DNA of 64,000 nt, taken from Streptomyces sp. NBC_00250 (GTDB lineage Bacteria > Actinomycetota > Actinomycetes > Streptomycetales > Streptomycetaceae). The stretch is from contig NZ_CP108088.1 of assembly GCF_036192275.1 (NCBI RefSeq), forward strand, positions 3,163,501 through 3,227,500, given 5' to 3'. Within the stretch, counting starts at the first letter, position 1. Every line of letters starts with the position of its first letter. This document shows, piece by piece, positions 25,341-35,050 of this stretch. The position numbers were made by a program, and so were the translations under genes. The notes beneath the pieces are model-generated. The model did not search any database, was not told where the DNA came from, and saw only the letters and a list, made by a program, of their open reading frames with translations.

Positions 25341-26134
25341 ACCCCACCCACGCCGTCGCGGTGAGCGGACTGACCGTCCGCCACCGCCGTACCGTCGCCC
25401 TCGACCGGCTCGATCTGTCCCTCGGCCCCGGCGTCCACGGCCTGCTCGGCCCGAACGGGGCCGGGAAGACCTCCCTCATCCGGGTCCTCGCGACCGTCGC
25501 CGCGGCCTCCTCCGGCCGGGTGGAGCTGCTCGGCGGGGACGCCACCAGCCCCCGCGAACGCACCGACATCCGGCGTCGGCTCGGCTATCTGCCGCAGGAG
25601 TTCGGCTACTACCCGGCCTTCACCGTGCGGGAGTTCGTCGCGTACGTCGCCTGGCTCAAGGAGGTGCCGGCCGACCGGGTTCCGGCGGCGGTGGAGCGCG
25701 CGGTGCGGCGGGTCGGGCTCGGCGACCGGATCGACGCGAAGATGAAGACCCTGTCGGGCGGCATGGTCCGGCGTGCCGGGATCGCCCAGGCCATCGTGAA
25801 CGAGCCGGAGTTGCTGCTGCTCGACGAGCCGACGGCCGGCCTCGATCCGGAACAGCGGGTCGACTTCCGGTCGCTGCTGCGGGAGTTGGGCACGGAGGCG
25901 ACGGTGGTGGTCTCCACCCACCTGGTGGAGGACGTGGCCGCGGCCTGCACCGAGGTCACCCTCATCGAGGCGGGCCGACTCGCCTTCCAGGGCACCACGG
26001 CCGAACTCACCGCGCTCGGCGGCGAGTCCACCGAAGGGAACGACTCCACCACGCACGCGGTGGAGCGGGGCTACACGGCCGCCCTGCGCGCCCACCGGGC
26101 GCCCGCGGGCGACGCGAAGGAGGCGCTCCGGTGA
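25337..26134 (+). CDS. ABC transporter ATP-binding protein
   Basis: A 265-aa ATPase with Walker A GPNGAGKTS, Q-loop YLPQEFGYY, signature LSGGMVRRAGIAQ, Walker B ELLLLDEPTAGLD and H-loop STHLVED. It is of the ABC-2/drug-export type (CcmA-like), with a conserved VELLGGDATSPRERTDIRRR segment. The GTG start overlaps the previous stop (GTGA), and its own stop overlaps the next gene. It likely energises the two membrane proteins that follow, possibly with the membrane part of the anti-sigma candidate. Confidence 0.92.
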   Translation: MNPTHAVAVSGLTVRHRRTVALDRLDLSLGPGVHGLLGPNGAGKTSLIRVLATVAAASSGRVELLGGDATSPRERTDIRRRLGYLPQEFGYYPAFTVREFVAYVAWLKEVPADRVPAAVERAVRRVGLGDRIDAKMKTLSGGMVRRAGIAQAIVNEPELLLLDEPTAGLDPEQRVDFRSLLRELGTEATVVVSTHLVEDVAAACTEVTLIEAGRLAFQGTTAELTALGGESTEGNDSTTHAVERGYTAALRAHRAPAGDAKEALR

Positions 26135-27450
26135 CCAGCACCCTCACCCCTCCCCGTGCCGGACGGGCCGCTCCCGCGCGCAAGCCCCTCGCCATCGAGC
26201 TGCGGCGCGGACTGGGTCCCTGGACCGGCGCCGCCGTCGCCCTCACCCTCCTGGTCACGATGTACGGCAAGGCTCCCGGCTGGCAGGTCCATTGGGCCGA
26301 TGCCACGAACATGCTGCACGTGGCCGCCGGGCTGCTCGCCGGACCGCTCGCGCTCGCGGCCGGCTGCTGGCAGGGCGGCCGGGACCGGCGGCGTGGAACG
26401 ACGGACCTCTGGGAGTCCGCCCCCCGACCGCCCCTGCGCCGCCTGCTCGTCGCGGTGGCCCCCTCCGCGCTCTGGCCCGCCGCCGGGGTGCTGCTGGCCG
26501 ACGCCGTCTGTCTCCTCTCGACCTGGCCGTACGTCACCGCCGGCCGCCCCTACCTCGAACTCGTCGCCGCCGACACGGTGGCCGTCGCCGCCCTCGGCGC
26601 GGTGGGCCATGTCGTCGGGCGTACGGTCCGCTGGCGGCTCACGGCCCCGCTGCTCGGCATCGTCGGGTACGTGGTGCTGGGGATGGGCTCGTACCAGGAA
26701 GGCACCCTCCGCTGGCTCAGCCCCGCCGGCGAGCACCAGTTCTTCTGGGACCGGCCGGTGTGGTGGTTCGGTCCGGTGTCGATGGCCTGGACGGCGGGGC
26801 TCGCGCTCACCGCGCTCCTCGCGTACGGGCTGCGCGGGGCCCGGCTGTGGCCGCTCACCCTGGTGCCGGCGGCCGTCGCGGTCGCCGCAGCCGGGCTGAT
26901 CGCGGGTCTGCCGCGGGACGGGGGGCCGTGGCGCCACGACCCGGCGTTGGCCCGGCAGGTCTGCGACGACGGCACCCCGCAGGTGTGTCTGACGGCCGTG
27001 GACGAGGGGCTGCTGCCGGAGGTGTCGGCGGCGCTCGCCCCGCTGAACGCGCGGCTCAAGGGGGTGCCCGGCGCCCCGGTCCGGTGGGTCGGCGGTCCGT
27101 TCGGGCCCGCCCACCCCGGTGACGTCGCGCTGCCCTCCGTCGGGCAGGACGCGGTGCGCGGCCGGCTCCCGCACCCCGATCTGTATCTGAACTCGGCCGT
27201 GTTGTGGCTGTTCTCGGACACGTGCCGGCAGGGTGACCTCGCCGGTCCGAACGCGGAGCGGGCGAGCCTCGTCAACCTCGCCGTCACCGAGTGGCTGGCG
27301 CCGACGCCCGAGGGCTACGGCCCCGATACGACCGCCGCGAAGCCGTACATCGACCGGCTCGACGCCAAGTCCCCGGCGGAGCAACGCGCCTACCTGACCC
27401 GCTATCTGGCGGCGAACACCTGCCACCCGGACGAGGTGCCGGTCCCGTGA
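26131..27450 (+). CDS. ABC-associated multi-span membrane protein
   Basis: A 439-aa protein with about six hydrophobic helices in residues 25-260 and a C-terminal soluble domain (about 265-439: CDDGTPQVCLTAVDEG, SAALAPLNARLKGVPG, FSDTCRQGDLAGPNAE) containing several Cys pairs, likely extracytoplasmic and disulfide-bonded. It overlaps its neighbours by GTGA at both ends. It is most simply read as a permease subunit of the upstream ATPase, with an unusual outer domain of unknown function. Confidence 0.75.
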   Translation: MTSTLTPPRAGRAAPARKPLAIELRRGLGPWTGAAVALTLLVTMYGKAPGWQVHWADATNMLHVAAGLLAGPLALAAGCWQGGRDRRRGTTDLWESAPRPPLRRLLVAVAPSALWPAAGVLLADAVCLLSTWPYVTAGRPYLELVAADTVAVAALGAVGHVVGRTVRWRLTAPLLGIVGYVVLGMGSYQEGTLRWLSPAGEHQFFWDRPVWWFGPVSMAWTAGLALTALLAYGLRGARLWPLTLVPAAVAVAAAGLIAGLPRDGGPWRHDPALARQVCDDGTPQVCLTAVDEGLLPEVSAALAPLNARLKGVPGAPVRWVGGPFGPAHPGDVALPSVGQDAVRGRLPHPDLYLNSAVLWLFSDTCRQGDLAGPNAERASLVNLAVTEWLAPTPEGYGPDTTAAKPYIDRLDAKSPAEQRAYLTRYLAANTCHPDEVPVP

Positions 27451-28118
27451 GGCTCTCCCGCACCGGTCCGACGAGGCTCTCCCGTATCGATCCCGTGCGT
27501 CTCGGCCGCCCCCACCCGATGAGGCTCTATCTGCGCTCCCGCGCCCTGCCCGGCGCGCTGGCCGCCCTCGTCGCCACGGCGGCGGCCGGCGCCTGGGCGG
27601 CCCGGTGGCTGGAATCGCTGCCCCGCTTCGACCACACGGCCCGACTGCCGGTGGTCGTCCTCGGCCCGCTCCTCGCGGCCGCCGCCGTCGGCACCAGCCT
27701 GCACACGCCGAGCGACGAGCTGGACCGTACGGCGGTACGCGCGTGGTGGCCCCGCCGTCTCGCCCATCTGCTCGTCCCGGCCGCCCTCGCCACCCTGCTG
27801 TTCGCCCTGGCGGTACCCGGCCACGCGGACGAGTTCGGCGTGCTCGCCGTCGTCCGCAACACGCTGGGGCTCATGGGGATGACGGCGGCCGCCGCAGCTG
27901 TCGTCGGCGCCCGGCTGAGCTGGCTGCCGCCGGCCTTCTTCGTGGGCACGGTCTATCTCGCGGCCCCGTCCCGGCCGGGCGGTGCGGCGCAGTGGTGGGC
28001 CTGGGTGATGCAGCCGGGCCCGCAGGGCGGCGCGTGGACGATGGCGGTCGGCGCCTTCGTGGCGGGCACGGGCCTGTACGCGTGGCGGGGCGTGCGCCGG
28101 GTGTCCGGCGAGTCCTGA
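27447..28118 (+). CDS. Second ABC-associated membrane protein
   Basis: A 223-aa protein with about five to six membrane helices (ALAALVATAAAGAWAARWL, VVVLGPLLAAAAVGTSLH, LLVPAALATLLFALAVPG, TLGLMGMTAAAAAVVGARL, WTMAVGAFVAGTGLYAW). The GTG at 27447 overlaps the previous stop (GTGA). A later ATG at 27520 would remove a 24-residue Arg-rich leader (RLSRTGPTRLSRIDPVRLG). It is the last gene of the sigma/anti-sigma/ABC unit. Confidence 0.7.
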   Translation: MRLSRTGPTRLSRIDPVRLGRPHPMRLYLRSRALPGALAALVATAAAGAWAARWLESLPRFDHTARLPVVVLGPLLAAAAVGTSLHTPSDELDRTAVRAWWPRRLAHLLVPAALATLLFALAVPGHADEFGVLAVVRNTLGLMGMTAAAAAVVGARLSWLPPAFFVGTVYLAAPSRPGGAAQWWAWVMQPGPQGGAWTMAVGAFVAGTGLYAWRGVRRVSGES

Positions 28119-28293
28119 GGAGCCGCGCGGGGGTGCCGGTCCCGTGACCCGCGCCGTCACCTCTCCTGTCCGAATCGTTTCTGCCGTGTCCGGATCCCAT
28201 CCCCCCTCCCCCATAAGGTGTTTGTCCCCGTCGCCGTCGCCCGGTAAGGATGGCCGGGGCCCGACTGCCGAGCCGAGAGCGGAGAGACCGACC

Positions 28294-28965
28294 ATGTCAG
28301 GAACCGTCACCCTCGACCGCCGCGAAGGACCGTACGGAGAGGTCGTGCTGCGCCGCCGCGACGAGCACTTCGAGATCATCGCCAACGGGACCTTCCTGAT
28401 GGACACCTCCGACGGGCGCTCGGAGCGGCGACTGATCGACGCGGCGCAGGCCGCGCTCCCCGAGCGGTCCCGCTCCGGCGCGTCCGTCCTCGTCGGCGGA
28501 CTCGGTGTCGGTTTCTCCCTCGCCCACGCCGCCGCCGACCCCCGCTGGGGCCGGATCGCGGTCGTCGAGCGGGAGGAGGCCATCATCGAATGGCACCGGC
28601 AGGGACCGCTCGCCTCGGTCTCCGGGGCCGCGCTGGCCGATTCCCGGACAGTGATCCTGCACACGGACCTGGTGGCCTATCTCCGGACCTCCCCCGACAC
28701 CTACGACGCCCTCTGTCTGGACATCGACAACGGGCCCGACTGGACGGTCACCGAGGACAACGAATCCCTGTACGCGGCCGAGGGTTTGGCGGCCTGTGCG
28801 GCCCGGCTGAACCCGGGCGGAGTGCTCGCCGTTTGGTCCGCCCGACCCTCTGCCGATTTCGAAGAGTCGTTGCGGAATGCCGGATTCAGCGGGGTACGGA
28901 CGGAAGAGATCCCCGTTGCCCGGGGCGTCCCCGACGTGGTCCACCTCGGGGTCCGTCCTGAATAA
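28294..28965 (+). CDS. Spermidine-synthase-like methyltransferase-fold protein
   Basis: A 223-aa Rossmann-fold protein. The nucleotide/aminopropyl-binding elements are VLVGGLGVGFSLAHA, the acidic end of strand 2 in VVEREEAIIEW and YDALCLDIDNGPDW. This pattern matches the spermidine-synthase-like group, of which many actinobacterial members lack polyamine activity. Its small size and lack of the N-terminal beta domain argue against a true aminopropyltransferase. The ATG at 28294 follows GGAGAGA. It is 71 bp upstream of the two-component pair. Confidence 0.8.
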   Translation: MSGTVTLDRREGPYGEVVLRRRDEHFEIIANGTFLMDTSDGRSERRLIDAAQAALPERSRSGASVLVGGLGVGFSLAHAAADPRWGRIAVVEREEAIIEWHRQGPLASVSGAALADSRTVILHTDLVAYLRTSPDTYDALCLDIDNGPDWTVTEDNESLYAAEGLAACAARLNPGGVLAVWSARPSADFEESLRNAGFSGVRTEEIPVARGVPDVVHLGVRPE

Positions 28966-29036
28966 GTCCTGGATAGCCGGGACGCCACCGGTACCTCTAG
29001 GCTGCTGAGCCGACATCGGCGACGCGAGGCGGGGCA

Positions 29037-29774
29037 ATGGAGCAGACACACACCACTCACCACGGTGCGGCGGCCACTCCGGGTGCCCAGCGCCGGGTGC
29101 TCGTGGTCGAGGACGACGCGACGATCGTCGAAGCGATCTCCGCGCGGCTGCGCGCCGAGGGCTTTCTCGTCCAGACGGCGACCGACGGCCCCGCGGCCGT
29201 GGACGCGGCCGAGGCATGGCAGCCGGACCTGATGGTCCTCGACGTGATGCTGCCCGGTTTCGACGGCCTGGAGGTGTGCCGCCGGGTCCAGGCCCAGCGC
29301 CCCGTCCCGGTCCTCATGCTGACCGCCCGCGACGACGAGACCGACATGCTGGTCGGCCTGGGCGTGGGCGCGGACGACTACATGACCAAGCCGTTCTCGA
29401 TGCGGGAGCTGGCCGCCCGGGTGCACGTGCTGCTGCGCCGGGTGGAGCGGGCCGCGCTGGCGGCGGTCACCCCGCGCAGCGGCATCCTGCGCCTGGGCGA
29501 GCTGGAGATCGACCACGCGCAGCGCCGGGTCCGGGTGCGCTCCGAGGACGTGCACCTGACCCCGACCGAGTTCGACCTGCTGGTCTGCCTGGCGAGCACG
29601 CCCCGGGCGGTGCTCTCCCGCGAGCAGCTCCTGGCCGAGGTGTGGGACTGGGCGGACGCCTCGGGCACCCGGACCGTGGACAGCCACATCAAGGCGCTCC
29701 GCCGGAAGATCGGGGCCGAGCGGATCCGTACGGTCCACGGCGTCGGTTACGCGCTGGAGACCCCGGCGCTGTGA
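29037..29774 (+). CDS. OmpR/PhoB-family response regulator
   Basis: A 245-aa DNA-binding regulator. The receiver domain (residues about 20-135) has acidic pocket EDDA, phospho-acceptor Asp in LMVLDVMLPG, Thr in LMLTARDD and Lys in MTKPFSM. The C-terminal winged helix is VHLTPTEFDLLVCLAS...TVDSHIKALRRKIG. It is coupled by GTGA overlap to the kinase gene, so the two form a cognate pair. From memory the pair matches the SCO5282/5283 type next to kgd. Confidence 0.93.
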   Translation: MEQTHTTHHGAAATPGAQRRVLVVEDDATIVEAISARLRAEGFLVQTATDGPAAVDAAEAWQPDLMVLDVMLPGFDGLEVCRRVQAQRPVPVLMLTARDDETDMLVGLGVGADDYMTKPFSMRELAARVHVLLRRVERAALAAVTPRSGILRLGELEIDHAQRRVRVRSEDVHLTPTEFDLLVCLASTPRAVLSREQLLAEVWDWADASGTRTVDSHIKALRRKIGAERIRTVHGVGYALETPAL

Positions 29775-30895
29775 GCCGGCTGGGGCCCAGGGGGCCGCGG
29801 GAGCTGCGGGGGCCGGGCGGCGAGGTGCACCGGCGGCGCCGGATCGTGATCTCGATCAAGACCAAGCTGGGTGCGCTGGTCGTCGGGGCGGTCCTGCTGA
29901 CCTCGGGTCTCGCCCTGGTGGCCATCCGCACGTCCACGGAGTTCCGGTACATCACGATCTTCGCGATGATCGCGACCCTGCTGATCACCCAGTTCGTGGC
30001 GCAGTCCCTGACGGCGCCGCTGGACGAGATGACCACGGTGGCCGGGACGATCTCGCGCGGGGACTTCACCCGGCGGGTGCGGGGCGCGGACCGGCGCGAC
30101 GAGCTGGGCGACCTGGCCTCGACGATCAACCGCATGGCGGACGATCTGGAGGCGGTGGACCGGCACCGCAAGGAGCTGGTGGCCAATGTGTCGCACGAGC
30201 TGCGGACCCCGATCGCCGCGCTCAGGGCCGTACTGGAGAACGTCGTGGACGGGGTGTCCGAGGCGGATCCGGAGACGATGCGGTCGGCGCTGAAGCAGAC
30301 GGAGCGGCTGGGCCGGCTGGTGGAGACGCTGCTGGATCTGTCACGTCTTGACAACGGTGTCGTGGCGCTGCGGGCGAGCCGTTTCGAGGTCTGGCCGTAT
30401 CTGTCCGGAGTTCTGCGGGAAGCGAACCTGGCCGCCTCGCAGCGCGGCCTCTCGTCCACCTCGGGCCTGCACAACCGCACCGACGTCCATCTGCACCTGG
30501 ACGTGTCGCCGCCCGAGCTGGTGGCGCACGCGGACGCGGAGCGGCTGCACCAGGTGATGGCGAACCTGATCGACAACGCGGTGAAGCACTCGCCGCCGCA
30601 CGGCCGCGTCACGGTGAGGGCCCGGCGCGGCCCGTACCCGGACTCCCTGGAGCTGGAGGTCGAGGACGAGGGTCCCGGCATCCCGGAGTCGGAGCGGCAC
30701 AAGGTCTTCGAGCGCTTCAACCGGGGCGCCGCGCCGCTCCGGCAGGGCCCGGGCAGCGACGGCGGTACGGGCCTCGGGCTCGCGATCGCCCGCTGGGCGG
30801 TGGATCTGCACGGCGGCGGGATCGGGGTGGCCGAATCATCACGCGGCTGCCGGATCAGAGTCACTCTTCCGGGCAGCCTTCCGCCGAGAGATTGA
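29771..30895 (+). CDS. Sensor histidine kinase
   Basis: A 374-aa membrane kinase. Two helices (LGALVVGAVLLTSGLALVAI and TIFAMIATLLITQFVAQS) flank an extracytoplasmic stretch of only about 5-10 residues, so it probably senses within the membrane or through a partner. HAMP follows, then the H-box ANVSHELRTPIAAL, N-box NLIDNAVKHSPP, G1 VEDEGPGIPE and G2 GGTGLGLAIA. The GTG at 29771 overlaps the regulator stop. The N-terminal 30 residues are Arg/Gly-rich. Confidence 0.93.
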   Translation: MSRLGPRGPRELRGPGGEVHRRRRIVISIKTKLGALVVGAVLLTSGLALVAIRTSTEFRYITIFAMIATLLITQFVAQSLTAPLDEMTTVAGTISRGDFTRRVRGADRRDELGDLASTINRMADDLEAVDRHRKELVANVSHELRTPIAALRAVLENVVDGVSEADPETMRSALKQTERLGRLVETLLDLSRLDNGVVALRASRFEVWPYLSGVLREANLAASQRGLSSTSGLHNRTDVHLHLDVSPPELVAHADAERLHQVMANLIDNAVKHSPPHGRVTVRARRGPYPDSLELEVEDEGPGIPESERHKVFERFNRGAAPLRQGPGSDGGTGLGLAIARWAVDLHGGGIGVAESSRGCRIRVTLPGSLPPRD

Positions 30896-31164
30896 CGTAG
30901 GGTTCGAACCGGAAGAGCTCGTTCTGCGTGTACATGAGCGGGACGTGATCAGGGGTGCGGCCGAAGGAGGTCGTGCTCGCGCTTTTCCGTACCCTCACAC
31001 CTGCGGAACCCCGCTTGTTTCCCGCCATTCACGGCACCGAAACACCCCGTCAAGTGTGACTTGCGCGACGTTGGCGCTCCCTGCCTGCACCTCTCGGCCG
31101 GACAGGCGTAGCCTTTATTTCCGCTGTCCATCACCTTGTGAAGCGGAAGAGGGCGGTTGCCGCC

Positions 31165-34100
31165 GTGTCGTCTCAGTCCCCCAGTACCCCGAGCTCCCCG
31201 ACCGACCAGGACGGGCAGGGCAAGAGCCCCGCAGCCGCCTTCGGTGCCAATGAGTGGCTCGTCGACGAGATCTACCAGCAGTACCTCCAGGACCCGAATT
31301 CGGTCGATCGTGCCTGGTGGGACTTCTTCGCCGACTACAAGCCGGGAGCGTCGGACACCCCGGCCGCCCCGGCCGCCACCACCACTCAGAGCGCGCCCGC
31401 CGCGCAGCAGGCGGGCCCCGCACAGGCCGCGCCTGCCGCTCCTGCGGCCGTTCCGGCTCCCGCGGCCGCTCCGGTCGCGGCTCCGGCCCCCGTGGCCGCT
31501 CCGGCGCCCGTGAAGCCCGCCGTGGCCCCGGCCGCGCCGGTCGCCGCGAAGCCGGCCGCCGCCGCGCCCGCCCCGGTCAAGGCCGCTCCGGCCTCCACGC
31601 CGGCCGCCGGCCCCGAGCTGATCACGCTGCGCGGTCCCGCCGCCGCGGTCGCGAAGAACATGAACGCCTCGCTGGAGGTGCCGACGGCCACGTCCGTCCG
31701 CGCCGTCCCGGTGAAGCTGCTCTTCGACAACCGGATCGTGATCAACAACCACCTGAAGCGCGCCCGGGGCGGGAAGATCTCCTTCACGCACCTCATCGGC
31801 TACGCGATGGTGCAGGCGATCAAGGCCATGCCGTCGATGAACTACTCCTTCGCGGAGAAGGACGGCAAGCCGACCCTGGTCAAGCCGGAGCACGTGAACT
31901 TCGGTCTCGCGATCGACCTGGTGAAGCCCAACGGCGACCGCCAGCTCGTCGTCGCGGGCATCAAGAAGGCCGAGACGCTCAACTTCTTCGAGTTCTGGCA
32001 GGCGTACGAGGACATCGTGAAGCGGGCCCGCGTGGGCAAGCTGACGATGGAGGACTTCACCGGCGTCACGGTCTCCCTGACCAACCCCGGCGGCCTCGGC
32101 ACCGTCCACTCCGTCCCGCGTCTGATGCCCGGACAGTCGGTCATCATGGGCGTCGGCTCGATGGACTACCCGGCCGAGTTCCAGGGCACCTCCCAGGACA
32201 CCCTGAACAAGCTGGGCATCTCGAAGGTCATGACCCTGACCTCCACGTACGACCACCGGGTCATCCAGGGCGCCGCCTCCGGCGAGTTCCTGCGCGTCGT
32301 CGCGAACTTCCTCCTCGGCGAGCAGGGCTTCTACGACGACATCTTCAAGGCCCTGCGCATCCCCTACGAGCCGGTCCGCTGGCTCAAGGACATCGACGCC
32401 TCGCACGACGACGACGTCACCAAGGCCGCGCGCGTCTTCGAGCTCATCCACTCCTACCGGGTCCGCGGCCACGTCATGGCCGACACCGACCCGCTGGAGT
32501 ACAAGCAGCGCAAGCACCCCGACCTGGACATCACCGAGCACGGCCTCACCCTGTGGGACCTTGAGCGGGAGTTCGCCGTCGGCGGCTTCGCCGGCAAGTC
32601 GATGATGAAGCTCCGCGACATCCTCGGCGTGCTGCGCGACTCGTACTGCCGCACCACCGGCGTCGAGTTCATGCACATCCAGGACCCGAAGCAGCGCAAG
32701 TGGATCCAGGACCGCGTCGAGCGCCCGCACTCCCGCGTGGAGCGCGAGGAGCAGCTGCGGATCCTGCGCCGGCTGAACGCGGCGGAGGCCTTCGAGACCT
32801 TCCTGCAGACCAAGTACGTCGGTCAGAAGCGCTTCTCCCTGGAGGGCGGCGAGTCCGTCATCCCGCTGCTCGACGCGGTCATCGACTCGGCCGCCGAGTC
32901 GCGCCTCGACGAGGTCGTCATCGGCATGGCCCACCGCGGCCGGCTGAACGTCCTGGCGAACATCGTCGGCAAGTCGTACGCGCAGATCTTCCGCGAGTTC
33001 GAGGGCAACCTCGACCCGAAGTCGATGCACGGTTCCGGCGACGTCAAGTACCACCTGGGCGCCGAGGGCACCTTCGTCGGTCTCGACGGCGAGGAGATCA
33101 AGGTCTCCCTGGCCGCCAACCCCTCGCACCTGGAGGCGGTCGACCCGGTCCTGGAAGGCATCGTCCGCGCCAAGCAGGACGTCATCAACAAGGGCGGCAC
33201 GGACTTCACCGTCCTGCCCGTCGCCCTGCACGGTGACGCGGCCTTCGCCGGCCAGGGTGTCGTCGCCGAGACGCTGAACATGTCGCAGCTGCGCGGTTAC
33301 CGCACCGGCGGCACGGTCCACATCGTCATCAACAACCAGGTCGGCTTCACCGCCGCCCCGGAGTCCTCGCGTTCCTCGATGTACGCGACCGACGTGGCCC
33401 GCATGATCGAGGCGCCGATCTTCCACGTGAACGGCGACGACCCGGAGGCCGTGGTCCGCGTCGCGCGGCTCGCCTTCGAGTTCCGCCAGACGTTCAACAA
33501 GGACGTCGTGATCGACCTCATCTGCTACCGCCGCCGCGGTCACAACGAGGGCGACAACCCGCAGTTCACCAACCCGCAGATGTACAACCTGATCGACAAG
33601 AAGCGTTCGGTGCGCAAGCTGTACACCGAGTCGCTCATCGGTCGCGGCGACATCACCCTCGAAGAGGCGGAGCAGGCGCTCCAGGACTTCCAGGGCCAGC
33701 TGGAGAAGGTGTTCGCGGAGGTCCGCGAGGCCACCGCCGCCCCGGCCGCGGCGACCGTGCCGGACGCCAAGGCCGCCTTCCCGGTCGGCGTCACCACCGC
33801 GGTCTCCCAGGAGGTCGTGAAGCGGATCGCCGAGTCGCAGGTCAGCATCCCGGAGCGGATCACGGTCCACCCGCGTCTGCTGCCGCAGATGCAGCGCCGT
33901 GCCGCCTCCGTCGACGACGGCACCATCGACTGGGGCTTCGGCGAGACCCTCGCCATCGGCTCCCTGCTGATGGAGGGCACCCCGGTCCGGCTCTCCGGCC
34001 AGGACTCCCGCCGCGGCACCTTCGGTCAGCGCCACGCGGTCCTGGTGGACCAGGAGACCGGCGAGGACTACACCCCGCTGCTCTACCTGACCGACGAGCA

Positions 34101-34974
34101 GGCCCACTACAACGTCTACGACTCGCTGCTCAGCGAGTACGCGGCGATGGGCTTCGAGTACGGCTACTCGCTGGAGCGCCCGGACGCCCTGGTCGTCTGG
34201 GAGGCCCAGTTCGGTGACTTCGTCAACGGCGCGCAGACCGTCGTCGACGAGTTCATCTCCTCGGCCGAGCAGAAGTGGGGCCAGACCTCCGGCGTCACGC
34301 TGCTCCTGCCGCACGGCTACGAGGGCCAGGGCCCGGACCACTCGTCCGCGCGCCCGGAGCGCTTCCTCCAGATGTGCGCCCAGGACAACATGACGGTCGC
34401 CATGCCGACGCTGCCGTCGAACTACTTCCACCTCCTGCGCTGGCAGGTCCACAACCCGCACCACAAGCCGCTCATCGTCTTCACCCCGAAGTCGATGCTG
34501 CGTCTGAAGGCCGCGGCGTCCAAGGTGGAGGAGTTCACCACCGGCGGCTTCCGCCCGGTGATCGGTGACGCGACGGCGAACCCGGCCGACGTCCGCAAGG
34601 TCGTCTTCTGCGCCGGCAAGGTCTACTACGACCTGGAGGCCGAGCGTCAGAAGCGCGGCGACACGGAGACCGCGATCATCCGTCTCGAGCGTCTGTACCC
34701 GCTGCCGGGTGCCGAGCTCCAGGCCGAGATCGCCAAGTACCCGAACGCGGCGAAGTACATCTGGGCGCAGGAGGAGCCGGCGAACCAGGGTGCGTGGCCG
34801 TTCATCGCGCTCAACCTGATCGACCACCTCGACCTGGCGGTCGGCGCGGACATCCCGGCGGGCGAGCGCCTGCGCCGGATCTCGCGTCCGCACTCCTCCT
34901 CCCCGGCGGTCGGCTCGGCCAAGCGCCACCAGGCGGAGCAGCAGCAGCTGGTCAACGAGGTCTTCGACGCCTGA
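31165..34974 (+). CDS. kgd: 2-oxoglutarate decarboxylase/dehydrogenase E1 fused to E2 acyltransferase (Kgd/SucA)
   Basis: A 1269-aa TCA-cycle enzyme: ThDP-dependent E1 that decarboxylates 2-oxoglutarate, fused to a succinyltransferase catalytic domain. Order: short E1 N-terminus ([16 protein letters not shown]), Ala/Pro linker (about 60-145), E2 domain (about 155-370, with [15 protein letters not shown]), then E1 with [15 protein letters not shown] and [12 protein letters not shown]. No lipoyl domain is present, as in actinobacteria. The GTG at 31165 ([12 protein letters not shown]) is chosen over an upstream GTG at 31138. The 269 bp upstream should hold its promoter; I see no clear hexamers. 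A strong terminator follows. Confidence 0.95.
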   Translation: MSSQSPSTPSSPTDQDGQGKSPAAAFGANEWLVDEIYQQYLQDPNSVDRAWWDFFADYKPGASDTPAAPAATTTQSAPAAQQAGPAQAAPAAPAAVPAPAAAPVAAPAPVAAPAPVKPAVAPAAPVAAKPAAAAPAPVKAAPASTPAAGPELITLRGPAAAVAKNMNASLEVPTATSVRAVPVKLLFDNRIVINNHLKRARGGKISFTHLIGYAMVQAIKAMPSMNYSFAEKDGKPTLVKPEHVNFGLAIDLVKPNGDRQLVVAGIKKAETLNFFEFWQAYEDIVKRARVGKLTMEDFTGVTVSLTNPGGLGTVHSVPRLMPGQSVIMGVGSMDYPAEFQGTSQDTLNKLGISKVMTLTSTYDHRVIQGAASGEFLRVVANFLLGEQGFYDDIFKALRIPYEPVRWLKDIDASHDDDVTKAARVFELIHSYRVRGHVMADTDPLEYKQRKHPDLDITEHGLTLWDLEREFAVGGFAGKSMMKLRDILGVLRDSYCRTTGVEFMHIQDPKQRKWIQDRVERPHSRVEREEQLRILRRLNAAEAFETFLQTKYVGQKRFSLEGGESVIPLLDAVIDSAAESRLDEVVIGMAHRGRLNVLANIVGKSYAQIFREFEGNLDPKSMHGSGDVKYHLGAEGTFVGLDGEEIKVSLAANPSHLEAVDPVLEGIVRAKQDVINKGGTDFTVLPVALHGDAAFAGQGVVAETLNMSQLRGYRTGGTVHIVINNQVGFTAAPESSRSSMYATDVARMIEAPIFHVNGDDPEAVVRVARLAFEFRQTFNKDVVIDLICYRRRGHNEGDNPQFTNPQMYNLIDKKRSVRKLYTESLIGRGDITLEEAEQALQDFQGQLEKVFAEVREATAAPAAATVPDAKAAFPVGVTTAVSQEVVKRIAESQVSIPERITVHPRLLPQMQRRAASVDDGTIDWGFGETLAIGSLLMEGTPVRLSGQDSRRGTFGQRHAVLVDQETGEDYTPLLYLTDEQAHYNVYDSLLSEYAAMGFEYGYSLERPDALVVWEAQFGDFVNGAQTVVDEFISSAEQKWGQTSGVTLLLPHGYEGQGPDHSSARPERFLQMCAQDNMTVAMPTLPSNYFHLLRWQVHNPHHKPLIVFTPKSMLRLKAAASKVEEFTTGGFRPVIGDATANPADVRKVVFCAGKVYYDLEAERQKRGDTETAIIRLERLYPLPGAELQAEIAKYPNAAKYIWAQEEPANQGAWPFIALNLIDHLDLAVGADIPAGERLRRISRPHSSSPAVGSAKRHQAEQQQLVNEVFDA

Positions 34975-34999
34975 CCGGTCGCTCCGTACCCGTACGGAA

Positions 35000-35035
35000 G
35001 GAGGCCCGGCACCCCGAGTGGGGTGCCGGGCCTCC
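35000..35035. terminator. Bidirectional terminator between kgd and the TPR gene
   Basis: A perfect 16-bp stem (GGAGGCCCGGCACCCC / GGGGTGCCGGGCCTCC) with a GAGT loop, 25 bases after the kgd stop and 15 bases after the convergent gene at 35051. Confidence 0.9.
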
Positions 35036-35050
35036 GGCGTTCTCCAGGGC

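Noticed and set aside
30901..30910. Palindrome GGTTCGAACC after the sensor kinase
   Set aside because: Resembles a tRNA T-arm sequence, but no surrounding tRNA structure is present; probably chance.
30949..34929. 1326-codon open frame on the minus strand opposite kgd
   Set aside because: It is the antisense shadow of a clearly recognised enzyme; the protein has no family signature and arises from GC-rich third positions.
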